DNA of 64,000 nucleotides from JAKAGZ01 sp963783855 (GCA_963783855.1 CAWAPE010000008.1:137552-201551); one strand, 5' to 3'; counted from the first letter of the stretch, positions 28,617-38,430 are shown. The notes: generated by a model not told the origin, from the sequence alone. Program-made: numbers and translations.

Positions 28617-28997
28617 TTATTGACCGATCTGCTTTTTATATGCTTCGCTGTCCAGCAGATTATCCAGATCGCTCATATTGTTGATCTCTACTTTAACCAT
28701 CCAGCCTTTTCCATAAGGATCTGAGTTAACTAATTCCGGACTATCAGCTAATTCACTGTTGATCTCTGTGATCTTCCCGCTGCAAGGTCCGAATAATTCA
28801 CTCACTGTTTTAACAGCTTCAATGGTTCCGAAAGATTCACCAATTTTTATTTCTGAGAGATTCGGATCGATATCAACAAAAACTACATCACCAAGTTCGC
28901 CCTGTGCGTACTCTGTTATTCCGATTGTTCCAATATTTCCTTCCACAGATATCCATTCATGATCATTTGTGTATTTCAATTTCGAAGGGAAGTTCAT
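28617..28997 (-). CDS. gcvH: Glycine cleavage system H protein
   Basis: GcvH carries a lipoyl group that shuttles the aminomethyl moiety between the P, T and L proteins of glycine cleavage. The 126-residue sequence has LKYTNDHEWISVEGN, DVVFVDID, and the lipoylation site FGTIEAVKTVSELFGP with the modified Lys near residue 64, then NSDPYGKGWMVKVEI. It is a single gene here with its own terminator; gcvT and gcvP are not in the window. Confidence 0.95.
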   Translation of the reverse strand: MNFPSKLKYTNDHEWISVEGNIGTIGITEYAQGELGDVVFVDIDPNLSEIKIGESFGTIEAVKTVSELFGPCSGKITEINSELADSPELVNSDPYGKGWMVKVEINNMSDLDNLLDSEAYKKQIGQ

Positions 28998-29076
28998 TTT
29001 TACCTCAAATTTTTCTATTTATAGTAAATCCGGGATTTATCCCCAAATAATAATTAATAACGCCACTAACTTAAGA

Positions 29077-30411
29077 CTAAAACTTAAAGTTTTCCAGAAA
29101 CCCTGTATCAAAATTTCCTGATACAAATCTTTCATCTTCCAGAACTTTCTGATGAAATGGAATCGTAGTTTTGATACCTTCGACAGTAAACTCTTCCAGT
29201 GCTCTCTTGCCGCGTGCAATTGCGTTGGGCCTGTCTTTTCCCCAAACAATCAATTTTGCAATCAGTGAATCATAAAAAGGAGGAATTGTATACCCTTCGT
29301 AGGTATGTGAATCAACACGAACCCCGTAACCACCAGGAAAATGCAAAGATTCAATTCTACCCGGCGAAGGTCTGAAACCCTTGGAAGGATCTTCAGCATT
29401 TATTCTGAATTCAATGCTATGCCCAACTGGCTTTTGCGGCAGGGTATCAATTTTTTCACCCGCAGCTACAAGAATCTGTTGGCGGATAAGATCAACATTA
29501 TAGACAAATTCAGTTACCGGATGTTCAACTTGAATCCTGGTATTCATTTCCATGAAGTAGAAATTCTTATGCTTATCGAGGAGAAATTCAATAGTACCGG
29601 CACCTTCATAATTTACAGATTTTACACCCAGAATAGCCGTCTCACCCATTTTGTCTCTAATAGCCTGATCAATTGCAGGTGATGGAGATTCTTCAATTAA
29701 TTTTTGATGCCTGCGCTGCACTGAACAATCTCTTTCTCCGTAATGATATGCATTGCCAAACTGGTCGCCCATTACCTGTATTTCAACATGCCTCGGGTTC
29801 TCAATAAATTTTTCTATATAAACTGCCGGATTGCCAAATGAAGCTTCTGCTTCAACAGCCGCAGTCTGGAATGCCTTTTCAAATTCTGAATCTTCCCATA
29901 CGACTCGCATTCCCTTTCCACCGCCTCCTGCAGAGGCCTTAATAATTACCGGGTATCCTACCTCTGCAGCAATTATTTTTCCTTGTTTTTTATCAGTAAC
30001 TACTCCGTCGCTTCCGGGAATAACCGGAACTCCATTTTTCCTCATCGTATCTTTTGCAAAGGATTTATCACCCATCGCATTTATCATTTTAGGAGATGGC
30101 CCTATAAATTTAATATCTGATTCCGCACAGATCTCAGAAAAATTTGCATTTTCTGCCAGGAAACCATACCCCGGATGAATAGCATCCGCACCTGTAATCT
30201 GGGCTGCTGAAATAATAAGGGGAATTTTTAGATAACTTTCCCTGCTTGGGGCAGGTCCAATACAGACGGCTTCTTCTGCAAAAGTTACGTGAAGTGAGTC
30301 TTTATCTGCTTCTGAATAAACTGCGACAGTTTTTATGCCTAGTTCTTTACAGGTTCTGATAACACGCAGTGCAATTTCACCACGATTAGCAATTAAAATT
30401 TTATTAAACAA
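29077..30411 (-). CDS. accC: Acetyl-CoA carboxylase, biotin carboxylase subunit
   Basis: AccC carboxylates biotin on AccB using ATP and bicarbonate, the first step of fatty acid synthesis. The 444-residue protein has FNKILIANRGEIALRVIRTC at its start, ATP-grasp KASAGGGGKGMRVV (about 158), QVMGDQFGNAYHYGERDCS, EMNTRIQVEHPVTE (about 287) and the C-terminal RINAEDPSKGFRPSPGRI. It is complete and follows accB after 25 bp in an efp-accB-accC operon. Confidence 0.97.
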   Translation of the reverse strand: MFNKILIANRGEIALRVIRTCKELGIKTVAVYSEADKDSLHVTFAEEAVCIGPAPSRESYLKIPLIISAAQITGADAIHPGYGFLAENANFSEICAESDIKFIGPSPKMINAMGDKSFAKDTMRKNGVPVIPGSDGVVTDKKQGKIIAAEVGYPVIIKASAGGGGKGMRVVWEDSEFEKAFQTAAVEAEASFGNPAVYIEKFIENPRHVEIQVMGDQFGNAYHYGERDCSVQRRHQKLIEESPSPAIDQAIRDKMGETAILGVKSVNYEGAGTIEFLLDKHKNFYFMEMNTRIQVEHPVTEFVYNVDLIRQQILVAAGEKIDTLPQKPVGHSIEFRINAEDPSKGFRPSPGRIESLHFPGGYGVRVDSHTYEGYTIPPFYDSLIAKLIVWGKDRPNAIARGKRALEEFTVEGIKTTIPFHQKVLEDERFVSGNFDTGFLENFKF

Positions 30412-30436
30412 TTTTTCCTCAAAGTCTTGAGTAAAG

Positions 30437-30910
30437 TTAGCTGGTCTGAATTAAAAACAGAGGCTGATTATATTCAACCGGCTTTCCATTTTCAACTAAT
30501 ATTTTTACAATTTTCCCGCTGGCATCCGATTCAATTTCGTTCATAAGTTTCATAGCTTCAACTATACAAAGCACAGCACCTGATGAAACCGAATCTCCAA
30601 CCTGAACATATGCATCTGAGTCAGGTGCTGGAGCCCTGTAAAATGTACCAACTATAGGAGATTTTATTTCGTGTACATTGTCAGCTTTTTCTTCATCCTT
30701 CTTTTCTTCTGGTGCGGGTGCTTGTGCTGCAGCAGGAACCTGTTGCATAGCAACATTAGCAGGTGTCATAAACTGATGACTTTCAATCTGATTGGAGTGA
30801 AGATTTTTACCAATCTTAACTCTTAAACCTTCTTCTTCTACCTCAAGGTCAGTTATATTATCGGTAGTATTTACAATCTTTATAAGTTTTTTAATAAGGT
30901 TTAAGTCCAT
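30437..30910 (-). CDS. accB: Acetyl-CoA carboxylase, biotin carboxyl carrier protein
   Basis: The 157-residue BCCP has an N-terminal helical part, an Ala/Pro-rich linker (about residues 52-75), and the biotinyl domain with GTFYRAPAPDSDAYVQVGD and the biotinylation site CIVEAMKLMNEIE (Lys near 122). It lies between efp (15 bp) and accC (26 bp), the arrangement common in many bacteria. Confidence 0.96.
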   Translation of the reverse strand: MDLNLIKKLIKIVNTTDNITDLEVEEEGLRVKIGKNLHSNQIESHQFMTPANVAMQQVPAAAQAPAPEEKKDEEKADNVHEIKSPIVGTFYRAPAPDSDAYVQVGDSVSSGAVLCIVEAMKLMNEIESDASGKIVKILVENGKPVEYNQPLFLIQTS

Positions 30911-30925
30911 TTTATCCTCTTGGTT

Positions 30926-31489
30926 TTAAGATTTAACTCTTTCAACGTATCCGCTTATTCGCGTATCAACTTTAAGAACATCATCAACGTTTATGAAAAG
31001 CGGAACATTAATAGTAGCACCGGTTTCAAGTTTTGCTGGTTTAGTAGCACCAGTTGCGGTATCACCCCTAAATCCAGGTTCTGTTTCCACAACTTTTAAC
31101 TGTACGAAAATCGGAGTTTCAACATTGATGATTTCTGTACCATTAAAAAGGATTTCAACTTCCATACTTTCTTTCAGGAAATTTACTCCATCGCCAAAAT
31201 ATTCTACAGGTACATTTATTTGCTCATAAGTTTCGTTATCCATGCACACTAAAAAATCGCCTTCTCTATAAAGATACTGGTATTTTCTTCTTTCCACACG
31301 CACAACTTCAACGCCTTCGCCTGCCCTGAAAGTATTATCAATTACTTTTCCTGATCGCAGATTTTTTAATGTACTTCTTACAAAAGCACCGCCCTTGCCG
31401 GGTTTTACGTGTTGGAATTCTACTATTGTATAAAGATCATTTTTAAACTTAATGATCAGCCCGTTTCTGAAATCTGAGGTATCTGCCAT
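30926..31489 (-). CDS. efp: Translation elongation factor P
   Basis: EF-P rescues ribosomes stalled at polyproline. The 187-residue protein has the KOW-like domain with the tip loop HVKPGKGGAFVRS, where the conserved Lys is the modification site in many species, then LKNLRSGKVIDNTFR, and the OB domains with VVETEPGFRGDTATGATKPA, the family signature. It heads the efp-accB-accC operon. Confidence 0.97.
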   Translation of the reverse strand: MADTSDFRNGLIIKFKNDLYTIVEFQHVKPGKGGAFVRSTLKNLRSGKVIDNTFRAGEGVEVVRVERRKYQYLYREGDFLVCMDNETYEQINVPVEYFGDGVNFLKESMEVEILFNGTEIINVETPIFVQLKVVETEPGFRGDTATGATKPAKLETGATINVPLFINVDDVLKVDTRISGYVERVKS

Positions 31490-31638
31490 AAATTTTAATT
31501 TTTGAAAGATTTTTAAGATAGTTATTTAATAAACAGACAAAAAAAATAGAACAATAAGGCCTGAAAGTCAAGAATTGAAATTACTAAAAATTGGTAGTTT
31601 TTTAACAAAAACTGATAAAAAATGGCCTAAAAATGACA

Positions 31639-31664
31639 AAAACCGTAAGAAATCTTACGGTTTT
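31639..31664 (-). terminator. Hairpin terminator downstream of the YfgM-like TPR gene
   Basis: Twelve-base arms (AAAACCGTAAGA and its complement) with a 2-base loop end in a T run on the minus strand, 27 bp past the TPR gene stop. Confidence 0.8.
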
Positions 31665-31691
31665 AAATCCTGAAAACATTAGATAATAATA

Positions 31692-32378
31692 TCAGTTAAG
31701 CTGTACTAAATATTTTTGGACATCTCTTGCTGCAGCAGAATTTTCATAGTCTTTTTTAACTTTATCAAAGGACTCTTTGGCTTCCTTATTTTGCCCAGCT
31801 TTCATATAGTTGATACCGGCTTTGAGCAAATATTCAGCATCCAGAACATCCTGGTCAGATGTGTGGGCGGCTTTTGTGTACATTTCTGCTGCTTTTTCAA
31901 ATTCTTTTTTAGAAACAAAATATGCACCTTGTCCGGCGTATGCTGTAGCTTCATACATACTAATGCTTCCACTATAATCACTATAATATTTGTAAGCATC
32001 ATCCATTTTATTCTGGAAACTATACGCATTCGCAAGATATATCTTCGCAGTTTCACCATTTTCAGTGCTACCGTATTCATCAACAATTTTTTTAAGTCCA
32101 ATTATAGGTGTGCCGGGTCTCCCCTGTATCGCTTCCATATAATTACCTGAATCATACATATTCATTACGCGCGAAAGCTCCACGCCTGCTAATTGGTTTT
32201 GCTGACTTTTATGTTTTACATAAAAAATTGCAGCAAGAATTACTACCACAAAAATACCACCATACAGTATTACACGCTGACTGTTTTGTTCAAAAAAGCT
32301 ATAAGCTTTATAATAGGTTTCTACAAGTTTATCCTGTTTAATTTCTTTTTTGGACAACTTTTTCTTTTTTGTGAGCAT
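31692..32378 (-). CDS. Membrane-anchored TPR protein (YfgM-like layout)
   Basis: The 228-residue protein has a Lys-rich cytoplasmic start (LTKKKKLSKKEIKQDK), one membrane helix at about residues 38-57 (VILYGGIFVVVILAAIFYV) and a C-terminal TPR-like region (TAKIYLANAYSFQNKMDDAY, AEYLLKAGINYMKAGQNKEA). The layout matches YfgM/ BamD-like TPR anchors that assist secretion or envelope assembly, but the exact family is not certain. It has its own terminator. Confidence 0.8.
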   Translation of the reverse strand: MLTKKKKLSKKEIKQDKLVETYYKAYSFFEQNSQRVILYGGIFVVVILAAIFYVKHKSQQNQLAGVELSRVMNMYDSGNYMEAIQGRPGTPIIGLKKIVDEYGSTENGETAKIYLANAYSFQNKMDDAYKYYSDYSGSISMYEATAYAGQGAYFVSKKEFEKAAEMYTKAAHTSDQDVLDAEYLLKAGINYMKAGQNKEAKESFDKVKKDYENSAAARDVQKYLVQLN

Positions 32379-32486
32379 TTCTTTTCCTTTTATCTGAAAA
32401 TTCTTTTGTTTTTATAGTCTTATTTATACAAGACTACTAATTTATAACAAAATTAGTCAATCTTCCATAAAATTTTAAAGAAAGTG

Positions 32487-32560
32487 TACGCCCGGAAGGA
32501 TTCGAACCTTCAACCACCAGAACCGGAATCTGGCATTCTATCCAATTGAACTACGGGCGC
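32487..32560 (-). tRNA. tRNA-Arg (anticodon CCG)
   Basis: The minus strand folds as a full cloverleaf: acceptor GCGCCCG with CGGGCGT (one G-U pair), D arm, anticodon stem CCAGA/TCTGG with loop TTCCGGT, and T arm AAGGTTCGAATCCTT. The loop gives anticodon CCG, so codon CGG. CCA is not encoded at the 3' end. Confidence 0.95.
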
Positions 32561-33231
32561 GTGTAAAAAGTGCTGAATTTAGAACTTATTTCAACGGTAA
32601 AATTACTATTAATCAGAATTAAATGAAAAATTACTTAATACCTGGATTAGCATTTTTAATAGACACCTTTAATAGACAATTATTTCCATTGAGCGAAGAT
32701 AATTTATGCTTAGTCTAAAATATATTTGCTTACCCTATATTATTTAACACTTTACACCATAGGATATTAAAATCTTAGAATAAATTTTAAATGATAAAGG
32801 GGGAGGAAAACCCTTCAGTATTCTTTTGCTTGTGTCCTTTCCCCCCCTTTATCGACGATAAAATAATTAGGTGTATATCAAAAACTATATCAGCTCGGCC
32901 ACCCAAAAGAAAATTTTTCAGAATATACAATTCTCTCTCGACATCTTCAGATATAGAGCAAACCGTAAACGAAATTTAAAAAAGATATTGTGATTCCAGT
33001 CAGAGGAATTCGTATCAGAATAGACTAATATAATTTTTGATATTAAAATCGCTTTCAGAGGTTATAAAACTTCCGCAAACAATGATTTTTGTCTGAAACT
33101 TATTGAACAGTTTATTCTAAGAATATGGAAATCTTAAAGAAGATTAATTTTTTGCAATATCAGGAAATAATAGTAATATTATTAATACAAAGCTTAATTT
33201 AATTAATTTTTTATTATAGATATTATACTTA
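32561..33231. other. Gene-poor stretch of about 670 bp
   Basis: No convincing gene is seen. It is very AT-rich except for a G/C-tract inverted repeat at 32793-32853, listed separately. It probably holds the promoter of the PAP2 gene. Confidence 0.6.
32793..32853. repeat. G-tract/C-tract inverted repeat
   Basis: Left arm GATAAAGGGGGAGGAA (32793-32808) pairs with a right arm ending CCCCCCCTTTATC (to 32853) with one mismatch; the loop is about 30 bases. A following T run is lacking, so it does not look like a standard terminator. Confidence 0.6.
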
Positions 33232-33912
33232 ATGAGAGGATTAATGATTCCAAATAGAACAAATCCAGTTAAAAGATTAATATTCGTTGCATTATCATCC
33301 TTGATATTGTTTGTTATTATGTACTTGATGACGAATAATTCAAATAATATGGCATTCCATAATTTTATGAAAGACAATTTCGGTATGACAAATAAATGGT
33401 CCACTTCTTTTGGTCCAAAATGGTTCGTAGACATATGCAGGAATGTTTCTGCTTTAGGTGGTCATATTGATTTTATATTAATTGTAGGATTTGTCTCAAG
33501 CTTCCTTTTTTTTCTGAGGGAAAGAAAAATATTCTTTGAATTTTTGATAACAATAGGCGGCGCTATTATTATATTATTCATTCTAAAATTTACAATGAAT
33601 AATAACAGCCCAGATTATTTATTGAATATTTTATTTAGTGACGGATTTGGATTCCCTAGCGGACATGCCTTAATTTCGCTCGTTCTTTATTCATCCTTAG
33701 CAAAATATTCCGGCAGAAAATTAATCTATACAAAAGCACGTTATGTTATTTATATTTTTGCAACAATATTAATTACTTTAATTGGTTTAAGCAGGCTATT
33801 TACTTCACATACCTTGACAGAAGTAATAGCAGGGTGGAGCGCTGGATTGTTCTGGCTTTCAATTGTTAATTATATATTCAGAAAAAATAGTGCCCGTTGG
33901 AAAAGGATCTGA
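33232..33912 (+). CDS. PAP2-family membrane phosphatase-like protein
   Basis: PAP2 proteins are integral membrane lipid phosphatases. The 226-residue protein has about six hydrophobic segments, motif 2 GFPSGHA near residue 143 and a motif 3-like SRLFTSHTLTEVIAGWSAG near 188-206. Motif 1 normally reads KxxxxxxRP; here KFTMNNNSP has Ser where Arg is expected, and motif 3 has Glu in place of Asp. Activity is therefore uncertain. It stands alone on the plus strand ahead of the sensor-kinase gene. Confidence 0.8.
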   Translation: MRGLMIPNRTNPVKRLIFVALSSLILFVIMYLMTNNSNNMAFHNFMKDNFGMTNKWSTSFGPKWFVDICRNVSALGGHIDFILIVGFVSSFLFFLRERKIFFEFLITIGGAIIILFILKFTMNNNSPDYLLNILFSDGFGFPSGHALISLVLYSSLAKYSGRKLIYTKARYVIYIFATILITLIGLSRLFTSHTLTEVIAGWSAGLFWLSIVNYIFRKNSARWKRI

Positions 33913-34226
33913 CTGGGAGATAATTTAGCCGTATTATCTATCTGATCACACCCAATCGACACACTAGATTTTAACAGTAATACAACAAAAAGACAATTAT
34001 TATTGCATTAATCTAAGACAATACTCCAGTAATGAACCTTATACATTCATAATTAATAAAGATCGTAGTTACTAGTATTTTTCGTCAAATTAGCTTAAAA
34101 AAATCATTACATTTAAAGTATAGAATTGTGGGTTAGGGGAACCGCAACAATTTTCCTTCTAGACGACCGTTATAAATCTTTGTCCCCCCATAGATATAAG
34201 CTACTTAAATTATACAGGAAATAATT
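33913..34226. other. Intergenic stretch upstream of the sensor kinase
   Basis: No gene is seen in these 314 bp. AGGAA at 34216-34220 is the likely ribosome-binding site for the kinase TTG start; a CCCCCC tract at 34183-34188 lies about 40 bp before the start. Confidence 0.6.
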
Positions 34227-37200
34227 TTGCTAAATAGTGTCAAATATATTGCGCTAATTATTTTAATTTTTCTGCTGGTTTTTAATAATGTACTAACCAG
34301 TAAAATAGTAGACAAGGGGAAACACATAAAAAATAATAAATACTTTGTCAGCATTATTTCCTCCCCCGTTAAACATCATATTTCTCAAATACAAATGCTT
34401 TCATCAAATCGTGGATTTGCCACCGGATCATATTTCCTGGAATACAACGGTAAAGATTGGAACCTGTCACAACATACAGAAGTGCTGAACAATATTTTTT
34501 GTTTTTATGCTGAGACAAGGGACAATATTCTACTAGCAAAGATTATGAATCCTTTAAGTGAAAGTGAATTGTATTCCTATAACGGCAAAGACATTAAAAA
34601 ATTGCCTCACCCTTTCGGTAACACAATTACATCTTCTTTTGTAACACCCAAAGGTAAAATCTGGATTGGCGGAGACAGAGAGATAGCATTTTATGATGGC
34701 AAGTGGCATAATTTACCTTTCCCCCGAAGTCTAACCAGAGTCGGTCAGATTTTTGCCAATGATAATAATGAAGCCTGGATAAATACTCTTGATGGGAAAT
34801 TATTCTATTACAGCAATAATAAGTGGACACAGTATCTAAGTGAAGAATACATAAAGAGCATTGATTTCAAAAACATAAATAACGGAATCATTCTGGCCGG
34901 TAATAAGATACTTAATTTTTCTAATTTTTCTGCATCATTAATTGAAAGTGATCCTATCTTAAGCAAGGCTTTAAGCATTTATTCAACCTCTACCGGCTCT
35001 ATCTGGCTGATCGGAACAGAGGGATTAATTGTCCATTACAAAGATAAGACTCTCGAAATAATTCCATCAGGCGTCAAGGTAAAATTAAATTCATTATCGG
35101 TTGTAGCCGATAACGAAATTTGGATAGGCGGTGACTATGGAACTATTTTAAAAATCGCCGACAAAGAAACTCCGGATAAAGGTAAAAAAGGACTAAGCTT
35201 TATTAGTATTCTACCGGTACCATATGCCAGGAATCTTGACGATCAGTATGGTGTTGCAATTGAAGATTTGGATAATGATGGTTTCAAGGATATATACATT
35301 GTTTGCATCTTTAATCCCAATAGCCTTTATATGAATAACCTCAAAGATTCATCTGATGCACGGAAAGAAACGGAATTCTCATTCAGTGAAGAATCTGTTA
35401 TCAGGAATGTATCGGGCGTGGTACCAAAAGAAAAAAGTGACAGCTATACAAAACTACAACTGGGTGCAGGTGTAGCTGATATTGATAATGACGGTGACCA
35501 GGACATTTATATTTGCAGTCTGATAGATAAAAACAAACTGCTATTAAATGATGGCAACGGTTATTTCAGAGATGTATCAAAACAATCAGACAGAGGAATT
35601 GGTGATATAAAAGACAGAACTAACGCGGTAGCCTTTTCCGATATTGACAACGACGGCGATCTGGATTTGTTCATCACGAATGAATATTCAACAAACAGAC
35701 TATATGAAAATAATGGAAACGGCTTTTTTCACGAAATAACTAAAGAAGCAGGGCTTAGCAGTATAGGTGGCTCTATGGGTGCATCTTTTGCTGATGTGAA
35801 TAATGACGGCTTACAGGACCTTTGTGTTGCTAACTGGGCAAGGAAAAATAATTTTTATAAAAATGTCACAAAAGATGGCGAAATAAAGTTTATCGAAGTA
35901 TCTGAAACTGCTGGCACAGGTGGAGATCCTTCTACTAAAAGTAATGCAGTTGTTTTTGCTGATTTTAATAACGATGGACTACTGGATCTGTTTATAACAA
36001 ACCGCGGAGCCTCAAACAGGCTATATAAGAATATCGGAAACTTTAGATTTGAAGATGTTACTGAAAACACGATTGGACTGAAAAGGATGCAATCTTATGG
36101 CGCGGAATTCGGAGACTTTGACAATGATGGTTTTCTTGAATTATACGTCGCTAATGTCGGCAAAAATAATATGATGGAAAATTCTTCCGAGGGAACCTTT
36201 TCGGATGTAACTTTCAGCAGCGGAACTGAAGCTAGTAACTATTCAACGGGCACATCAATTGGCGACCTTGATAATGACGGGGACCTTGATCTTTATTGTG
36301 GAAGTTTTACCGGTGGCTCAAGTAGTTTGTTTATTAATAAGACAGATAATAATAACTTTATTACAATTCAGCTTGAAGGTACAAAAACAAACAGGGATGC
36401 TATTGGCGCTGAAGCCTGGTTATATAAAGCAGGTCACATCAAGCAAAAAAAGTACTTGCTCGGTTATCGCCAGGTTTTAAGTGGAACGGGTTATTGCTCA
36501 CATAACACAAAAGAAATACACTTTGGTACCGGCGGAAATAATTCCGTTGATATTTTAATTACCTTCCCGGCAAAAAGCAAAGAGAAAATACTTTTAGGCA
36601 TACCATCTGGCTCAAGACTCTTTATTTCGGAAGAAACGGGCTTTGCAAAATCTTTTATATTTTTTAAAAAATCACTGACCAGATTTTTTATTGATACCGA
36701 GATACGAAGCGAAATGATGAAATATTTGCTTGCATTTATTTTTATAGCTTTTTCTATTATTAGAGGCAAAGAAAAATACAAATGGAATTTCCGTTACATT
36801 TTTCTATCCCATAGTATCGGACTTATAATTTTTTCTACCCTGATATTACTTTTTATTCACAGGGAATTTTTTCTTTCAACAATACTTCCATTGTTATTTA
36901 TAATTGTCTACCTGGTTGTTGTTCGCTTGATTTTCGAAAGGGTAATTCTTGAAAAAAGGATTAAGGAGGATAGAGAAAATACGAGAAATAAAATCGCCAG
37001 AGATCTACACGATGATCTTGCTTCGACCATTAGCGGAAGCAAATTATATCTTGAAGTGTTAAATCAGTCTGTTAACACAGACACAAACTCAAAGAGAATT
37101 CTTTCTCAGATCAGTAGTCAATTATCAGAGGCATATGAAAATATATCTGATATTGTCTGGGCAATATCTCCTTCACATGATTCATTAAAGGATCTAATAG

Positions 37201-37613
37201 CCAGAATCAGGTTCCATATTAGAGAAAGTTGTAATGCGAACAATATTTCTTACAGAAATATTTCAAATATAGAGGAAAAAGACATTGAGATTTCTGACGA
37301 AATAAGGCGAAACATTTACTATATATTTAAGGAAGCCTGCCATAACGCATTAATCCATTCAAAAGCTACTGAAATAACTCTGACAACAACTTTCACCGAA
37401 AAAGTACTAAAAATTCAGCTTGAAGATAATGGTAAGGGTATAGATGATAAGACATTACAAATGCATAAAAGTGATGCTACAATTCTGGGTTCACTGCATG
37501 GAAATGGATTAAAAAATATTACAAAAAGGGCAGCAGAGATTAGTGGCGTTATGGATATTTCATCACATCCGGAAATTGGGACTGCAATTTCTTTGACGAT
37601 AAAAATGACTTAA
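34227..37613 (+). CDS. Sensor histidine kinase with periplasmic propeller, FG-GAP and UnbV region
   Basis: This 1128-residue protein joins a large extracytoplasmic sensor to a NarL/DegS-type kinase. After a signal/anchor helix (about 6-25) come propeller-like strands with repeated IWIGG motifs (about 50-320), then seven FG-GAP/VCBS calcium motifs of the type DLDNDGFKD between about 345 and 690, and an ASPIC/UnbV-like domain (GAEAWLYKAGHIKQKKY, about 725-790). Membrane helices lie around 830-900. The kinase part has the H box ARDLHDDLASTISG (His928), the N box CHNALIHSKA (Asn1040) and G1 DNGKGI. TTG is the start, with AGGAA upstream. A LuxR-type response regulator follows after 59 bp. The sensed signal is unknown; a surface glycan or metal-linked ligand is only a guess. 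Confidence 0.88.
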   Translation: MLNSVKYIALIILIFLLVFNNVLTSKIVDKGKHIKNNKYFVSIISSPVKHHISQIQMLSSNRGFATGSYFLEYNGKDWNLSQHTEVLNNIFCFYAETRDNILLAKIMNPLSESELYSYNGKDIKKLPHPFGNTITSSFVTPKGKIWIGGDREIAFYDGKWHNLPFPRSLTRVGQIFANDNNEAWINTLDGKLFYYSNNKWTQYLSEEYIKSIDFKNINNGIILAGNKILNFSNFSASLIESDPILSKALSIYSTSTGSIWLIGTEGLIVHYKDKTLEIIPSGVKVKLNSLSVVADNEIWIGGDYGTILKIADKETPDKGKKGLSFISILPVPYARNLDDQYGVAIEDLDNDGFKDIYIVCIFNPNSLYMNNLKDSSDARKETEFSFSEESVIRNVSGVVPKEKSDSYTKLQLGAGVADIDNDGDQDIYICSLIDKNKLLLNDGNGYFRDVSKQSDRGIGDIKDRTNAVAFSDIDNDGDLDLFITNEYSTNRLYENNGNGFFHEITKEAGLSSIGGSMGASFADVNNDGLQDLCVANWARKNNFYKNVTKDGEIKFIEVSETAGTGGDPSTKSNAVVFADFNNDGLLDLFITNRGASNRLYKNIGNFRFEDVTENTIGLKRMQSYGAEFGDFDNDGFLELYVANVGKNNMMENSSEGTFSDVTFSSGTEASNYSTGTSIGDLDNDGDLDLYCGSFTGGSSSLFINKTDNNNFITIQLEGTKTNRDAIGAEAWLYKAGHIKQKKYLLGYRQVLSGTGYCSHNTKEIHFGTGGNNSVDILITFPAKSKEKILLGIPSGSRLFISEETGFAKSFIFFKKSLTRFFIDTEIRSEMMKYLLAFIFIAFSIIRGKEKYKWNFRYIFLSHSIGLIIFSTLILLFIHREFFLSTILPLLFIIVYLVVVRLIFERVILEKRIKEDRENTRNKIARDLHDDLASTISGSKLYLEVLNQSVNTDTNSKRILSQISSQLSEAYENISDIVWAISPSHDSLKDLIARIRFHIRESCNANNISYRNISNIEEKDIEISDEIRRNIYYIFKEACHNALIHSKATEITLTTTFTEKVLKIQLEDNGKGIDDKTLQMHKSDATILGSLHGNGLKNITKRAAEISGVMDISSHPEIGTAISLTIKMT

Positions 37614-37672
37614 ACGGGCTATTGTCTATCGCCTTATTCATTATATTTTGGAATAAATAAAAACGCAGGACT

Positions 37673-38305
37673 ATGTCAATAAAAGTTGCAGTAATTGAAG
37701 ATCATAAGGCTTTCAGAGAAAGTATTGTCTACTTACTCAAGAATTCCAAAGGGTTTTTACATAATGGAGATTTTGAAAGAGTTGAAGAATCTTTTGAAAT
37801 GAACCAGGAACCTAATGTAATTTTACTTGATATTGAATTACCCGGTATTAGTGGAATTAAAGGAATACCACAGCTTAAAGAGAAATACCCCGAAGCAAGT
37901 ATTATTATTTTAACAGTTTTTGAAGACAATAAGAATGTTTTTGAGGCCATCTTAAATGGAGCAGATGGATACCTGCTCAAAAAAAGCTCCCCTGATTTAA
38001 TATTAAAAGCAATAACGGAAGTAACTGAAGGCGGTGCACCTATGACCCCAACTATTGCTAAACAAGCTCTCGGTTTATTTAAGAGTCACTTACCTGCTAA
38101 AAACGAAAATAATACTTTAAGTGAAAGAGAATCAGAGGTCTTGAATTTAATAGTTCAGGGGTTCGGCAACGATGAAGTAGCAAAGAAATTGTTTATAAGT
38201 CCATTGACAGTAAAAAACCACATAAGACACATCTACGAAAAACTACACGTTCATTCAAGAGCACAGGTTGTTTCCAAGGCTATTAAAGAAGGCCTGGCAG
38301 AATAA
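37673..38305 (+). CDS. LuxR/NarL-family response regulator, partner of the upstream kinase
   Basis: The 210-residue protein has a receiver domain with acidic pocket IED (9-10), phosphoacceptor Asp53 in ILLDIELPG, switch Thr81 in IIILTVFED and Lys103/104, then a C-terminal LuxR helix-turn-helix (LSERESEVLNLIVQGFGNDEV and LTVKNHIRHIYEKLHVHSRA). All receiver key residues are present. Position 59 bp after the NarL-type histidine kinase makes the pair a two-component system; its targets are not shown by the sequence. Confidence 0.92.
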   Translation: MSIKVAVIEDHKAFRESIVYLLKNSKGFLHNGDFERVEESFEMNQEPNVILLDIELPGISGIKGIPQLKEKYPEASIIILTVFEDNKNVFEAILNGADGYLLKKSSPDLILKAITEVTEGGAPMTPTIAKQALGLFKSHLPAKNENNTLSERESEVLNLIVQGFGNDEVAKKLFISPLTVKNHIRHIYEKLHVHSRAQVVSKAIKEGLAE

Positions 38306-38430
38306 GAAAAAGCTCACACTTATCATTCCCTATACCAAATAAGCCATTCGGGCTATTGAATACAGGCAATTTTAGACTTAAAATTAAAATGAATTTAAAG
38401 TAACGTTGAACAGTTTTGATCAGGGGGGAT

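Noticed and set aside
28998..29076. Possible glycine riboswitch upstream of gcvH
   Set aside because: The leader is short and AT-rich and shows none of the aptamer core.
32791..32979. 62-residue frame starting in the G-tract repeat
   Set aside because: No ribosome-binding site of note, odd composition, and it begins inside the hairpin; no support as a gene.
34183..34188. C-rich tracts before several genes (34183, 51270, 57581)
   Set aside because: The tracts differ in flanks, strand and distance to the start; no consistent element could be drawn.
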